From the NCBI RefSeq assembly GCF_029227915.1, contig NC_079886.1, positions 6,758,001 to 6,822,000 on the forward strand: a stretch of DNA of 64,000 nucleotides, read 5' to 3'. The notes beneath the pieces are model-generated. The model searched no databases. It had not been told where the DNA came from and saw only the letters and a list, made by a program, of their open reading frames with translations. This stretch comes from Hydractinia symbiolongicarpus (taxonomy: Eukaryota; Cnidaria; Hydrozoa; Anthoathecata; Hydractiniidae). A program made the translations under genes and the position numbers. Numbering within the stretch: position 1 is the stretch's first letter; each line of letters begins with the position of its first letter. Shown piece after piece: positions 60,161-64,000 of the stretch.

Positions 60161-63100
60161 TCAAATGTCTGTGTAATCGCCTTTGGATTTGCATAATTTG
60201 TTTTTAGTAAACATGAAACCATCCTAGTGTTAAGAAACAAAATGCAAATACATGAATATATTACAACATATACCAGTGTGGAAATATTAAACCGTTTACA
60301 CAATAAATACTATCAAAAACAGCAACAACAACAACAACAACAACAACAACGAACAACATACCTTTACAAGAGATGGAAAATCCTTCCAAAACTTTATATT
60401 TGGGAAGACTTCTTCACCTTCTAATTTTCGAATGTATTTATTTACAATTACACCAATAACAACATAAAGAAATATGATTACAAGAACCCTAAAACAAGAT
60501 TGTAAAAGTAAACGGTATGGTGTTTTTAACATTTGACAATAAGGTTATATGAGAAAACTATTTTCATTTATAAGAACTAATTTAGCGTGTAACCTTAAAA
60601 ATTATCGCGTAATGGTGGTACCATTGTTAAGGCCAGCTTGATAATTTGATATTTGTATTACCTCCTACTTCTTAAAAAATGGTAATAATATAGAACAACA
60701 GTAAACAGAACAACAATAAAAAATTAAAGCACGTGGATTTTCTATTTAAAGCATTTTTCTGAAATTATAATGTATAAAAATACAAGTATTCTATTCAAAA
60801 CGGTTGTGCAAAGTTGTTTTTTACCTCTACATGATAACACGTGGATAAAAAATACAAAAAAATATTGATGCATGAAATATGTGCGGAGGGCAATTCTTCT
60901 GCAGTCTAACAACTAGTTCATTTTAGCATTGTTCAATCGTATTTTAAAGGACTTTTGCATTGACTTATTACAAATTTGGTAGATATACCATGCATACTTA
61001 CAATATGCACAATACAGTACCAGTACTTAACTTCTTCTTGCGTTTATCCTCAGTTAAACAAGCATACTTGGATTTCAAAGTGGCATACTAAATATATAAG
61101 AAAAAATATTATGCTCTAGCTACAGCTGAAAACAGCTCAAAACCAGTTTGCATGCAGGAGAGAAAGAGACAAGCAATTTTGTAATAAATAAATAAATAAA
61201 TGAAAAAAAAATACATGAACAGGGAGAAAGATTTATTTCAACATAGTGCAGTCATGGTGCAGGGTTCGAATTAGCAGTTTGCAATTTTTGCGATGCCCTT
61301 TTTGCTAATCACTTTGCGAAGAAAATGATAAAATTGCGAATTGAATATTTTTAAGTGGCAATAGGAATGCTTTTTTAGATCGCATTTTAAAAATTTAAGA
61401 ACAAAGAACGTGGATAGAAAAGCTTTTTTAGATCGCATTTTAAAAGTTTAAGAACAAAGAACCGCAATAAAAATTCTTTTTAGATCACGTTTTAAGAACT
61501 TAAGAAAGAAGAACGGCGATATAAAAATGGTAATTGATCTAAGGTGTTCCCAGGCCACATCTAGATGGTGGTTTACTTCGTTACAGAGTGCTGAAATTTT
61601 TACGAACTGACTTTACTTTTCAAATTCGAACCCTGTGGTGTATTTGAGAAAAGTGTGAAAATACTCCATAATTTTTTGATGATTTTTGTATCCTGGCACA
61701 AGAGAATAATGTATTTCTACCAGAATACAGTTTATTCACTATGCAAGATATTTTCTTGTTGAATAACAATATTTGGTCTGTGACTTCTGATTATTTTTTC
61801 AGCATAACATTTTCTTATTGCAGCCTATACCTTATTCCAAGAAATTAAAGAAAGCACAAAATTTATTTTTAACTTTAATCAAATTCACGTAACAGATAAA
61901 ACACTAATAAAATTATAACTGAACTTACAAAAAAATTAGTTTTTCCTCTTTGAGTAAACTCGCTTAATAATCCTGCGCCACTAAGTCCTGATTCACAATG
62001 CACTTCGATATATGTTGTGCTGAATTAAACAACAAAAAACATTGTATGGGGCATCAATGCATCCCCTGCAAAAGTCTCTATGCTAATAGCCTTATTTTGC
62101 CTTTGGTTTTGCTTTGATTTGCTAAACCTCTCCCAACTACAAATAGCAAAATTAACAACTTCCCTACGACAGGCAAATTCCCATGGATTTTCCAATGGCT
62201 AATGACTGGTTCTTATATTAATAGTCATATTTTGTCTGTTCAAAAGGGCTGCTCACACCTATTTCCAGTTCTCCGTATAGTAAATACTTTTTTTAAAAGT
62301 AAAGCCATGGACTTTTCCATGGACTTAAAAATAGTTTATATAATAATTTCCACTATTTCTGTGTGTCTGTGGCAGGCAAAGTAGATGTTGTTTTTCCTTA
62401 AGACATAAATGTAGTAACATTTTACTTTCTAAATGGTTATTATCTTTTTTGGATGTTTTAAAAAAGAGTTTAGTGTTAGATTAAAAAATTTTATTATAGA
62501 AAAGGGGCGTTAAATTTTATTGTTCCCTTTCGCACATACACAATTTGTTTTTCATTTCATTTGCAATTTTTGATTTTAATTTTAAAATCCATTGATAATA
62601 ACGAGAGTGTTTTAATTACTCAAACGTTATTGGATTAGTACATTTAGCCAAAAAACCCAACTATTTGCAACAAATATATTTATAGAAGTTAATGATTATC
62701 AACTCAAAGTAAAGATTTCCGTTTGAAAATCACAACAGGATATGATGCAAAAGGTCCAACTACTCACTATTTTCCTTGTGTATACACAAATGTCACCAAA
62801 CCACCAAACTCATCATATTGGTAACTTATATCATTACCAACTCCAGTTTCAATTGAAGGAGAAATAGCTCCATCAATAAGACAAACCTAAATATAGGGCA
62901 CAAATTTGGAAGACAATGTAGATAAAATAGAACAGTTAAATTCTCCCTGTTTAAACAAGACACATCTGGCCCTTCCTTGTAATGACGTTTTTTGAAGAAA
63001 AAACTTAATTAACTTTAGTGTCCACAGTCTATATACTATGGGCTTGTTTTGCTCCATTCTTGGTGGCTTTATATTTGTAGCAAGTAGGCAAAAATAAGTG

Positions 63101-63286
63101 AGGATGAAAGCATTGTAACAGATGTTTTTCACTAGCAGCATCAGCAAAATATGAATTTTTTTTTTCCATTCACAAAAAAGGATTTAAATTATAAAACAAC
63201 TTACACGGGAGGTATCAGACCCACATTGAAATTCTCTACAGGGGTCAAATTTTGCCGTATCTGCCCCAACAGTTGATGCTGAATAC
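60161..63286 (-). CDS. MRH-domain receptor B, M6P receptor-like (5' partial)
   Basis: Six exons on the complement join in frame: 63205-63286, 62768-62886, 61929-62019, 61002-61087, 60362-60488, 60161-60223. The first exon (signal peptide and CxCxLxDGxG part) is not found up to 64000 and must lie beyond the right edge. Visible blocks are FDPCREFQC, GNDISYQYD, YTTYIEVHC, YATLKSKYAC, LSTGTVLC, one TM helix, EGEEVFPNIKFWKDFPSLVK and a DGFMFTKNKLC tail ending DYTDI. Exon lengths 119, 91, 127 and 63 are identical to gene A. The other two are 82 (A: 94) and 86 (A: 92), and all phases agree. The Arg expected before VHC is Thr/Tyr here, and a Gln corresponding to A's VSQ is not evident, so its lectin function is doubtful. 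It is a type I Golgi/endosome receptor by family inference. Confidence 0.86.
60324..60350. repeat. (CAA)n microsatellite beside gene B TM-exon donor
   Basis: About ten CAA units lie next to the gene B TM-exon donor, separated from it by one GAA interruption. It is positionally identical to the longer array in gene A. Confidence 0.85.
61260..61635. mobile_element. 376-bp MITE with 5-bp target duplication
   Basis: CAGGGTTCGAATT begins the element and its exact inverse ends it. TGGTG flanks both ends (61255-61259 and 61636-61640). Inside, three tandem copies of about 53 bp (AGATCGCATTTTAA...AAGAACAAAGAAC, from 61371) are present. Ends and duplication length would suit a hAT5-type element. It lies in gene B between exons encoding VHC and SKYAC. 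It carries no transposase. Confidence 0.78.
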
Positions 63287-64000
63287 CTTAAAATTTAAAA
63301 CGTTGTTATTGTAGTACAACAAACACTCTTAAATAATTTACCAAATATGCAAAAAATGTGTTAAATACCTTATTTACTCTATTATTCCCACATCTACAAT
63401 TTCTATCTCTTCAGTTAACCCACCTTTTTGGCACAGGTTGAAAAAATATTCCGGCCTTTCCAATAATCCTGCATGTGGACTGGGGTATTTTCTATCAAGT
63501 CTGTATGGTATCTGTCAAATATTTCCTTTGCATAGCAGTGTAATTGGAGTGTTTTGGACAATTTTGATTTTTTATTAAAAACTTCACTAACCCAATTTCA
63601 ATGCTTTAAATAATCTAATATTTCCTCTTCTTTAATACAACCACCTTTACTTCTAAGGCTGGTTTCAGAAGCTAACCCCTCAGCAGGAACAATAGAGTAA
63701 GTATGGGTATAAAAAGAACAAGTTAAAATCCAATGTATATATAACGTATCCAATGTATACATAATCATTTGTGCATTTAAAGTATATATAAAAAATGCAA
63801 ATTTATTGGTAAGTGCTAACTATACAATTGAAATAATATACATTGACAGAGGTTTTTCTACGCCTTAAGAGAAGAATGGAATTTATTTTTGCAATTAAAG
63901 ACCATATTGTTGATAAATCACAAAAATAAGTTTCACAGAAAGAACTATTACAGAGCAAAAATATTTTAAATTCTCGATTGATTTTGGTGCTCTGTATATT
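63287..64000. other. M6PR-like gene B first intron (partial)
   Basis: No MRH-type exon, signal peptide or recognisable repeat is found on the minus strand here. The sequence is treated as intron continuing past the window edge. Confidence 0.5.

Noticed and set aside
1-64000. CRISPR arrays, bacterial operons, rRNA genes or viral genes
   Set aside because: No regularly spaced direct repeats with unique spacers, no ribosomal signatures and no viral protein motifs were seen. Spliced genes identify the DNA as animal nuclear.

Overview
The window is animal nuclear DNA. It is AT-rich, with small GT-AG exons scattered among introns, short satellites and many small inverted-repeat transposons. The gene set suggests a cnidarian, probably a medusozoan or hydrozoan: FAIM, a short MED1, cnidarian-style intronless rhodopsin-like receptors, a J1-crystallin/ADP-ribosylglycohydrolase-like protein, an LDL-receptor-family gene, and MRH-domain receptors resembling the cation-dependent mannose-6-phosphate receptor. 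The taxonomic call is inference from gene families and base composition. I could run no search.

Plus strand, left half. FAIM has three exons (4075-7505) and encodes 179 aa. MED1, a Mediator subunit, has 22 exons (10913-26979). Their lengths sum to 2,322 nt, an uninterrupted frame of 773 codons plus stop. MED1 intron 11 (15178-20336) holds two single-exon paralogous 7TM receptor genes on the same strand (15621-16436 and 17820-18626), with a 648-bp Harbinger-like MITE between them. A single-exon J1-crystallin-like gene follows at 27609-28643.

A gene-poor interval (28644-35469) holds satellites and a perfect 101-bp palindrome flanked by 11-bp direct repeats.

Minus strand, right half. A 13-exon LDLR/VLDLR-like receptor (35470-42474, 978 aa) is followed by about 7.7 kb of intergenic DNA containing a candidate 1-kb hAT-like element. 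Then come two head-to-tail paralogues of an M6PR-like MRH-domain receptor. Copy A is complete (50229-59283, 7 exons, 247 aa). Copy B (60161 to beyond the right edge) lacks its first exon here. Their intron phases, four of six comparable exon lengths, 3'UTR sequence and a TTG repeat abutting one splice donor all match, so they arose by tandem duplication.

Nothing suggests an operon or shared pathway across the window. LDLR-like and M6PR-like proteins are both type I membrane receptors of the endocytic/lysosomal route, but their adjacency may be coincidental. The features most worth follow-up are the nested receptor pair, the M6PR-like duplication, the shortened MED1 with one LxxLL motif, the LDLR-like gene with an altered internalisation motif and an extra juxtamembrane LDLa module, and several well-bounded non-autonomous transposons.
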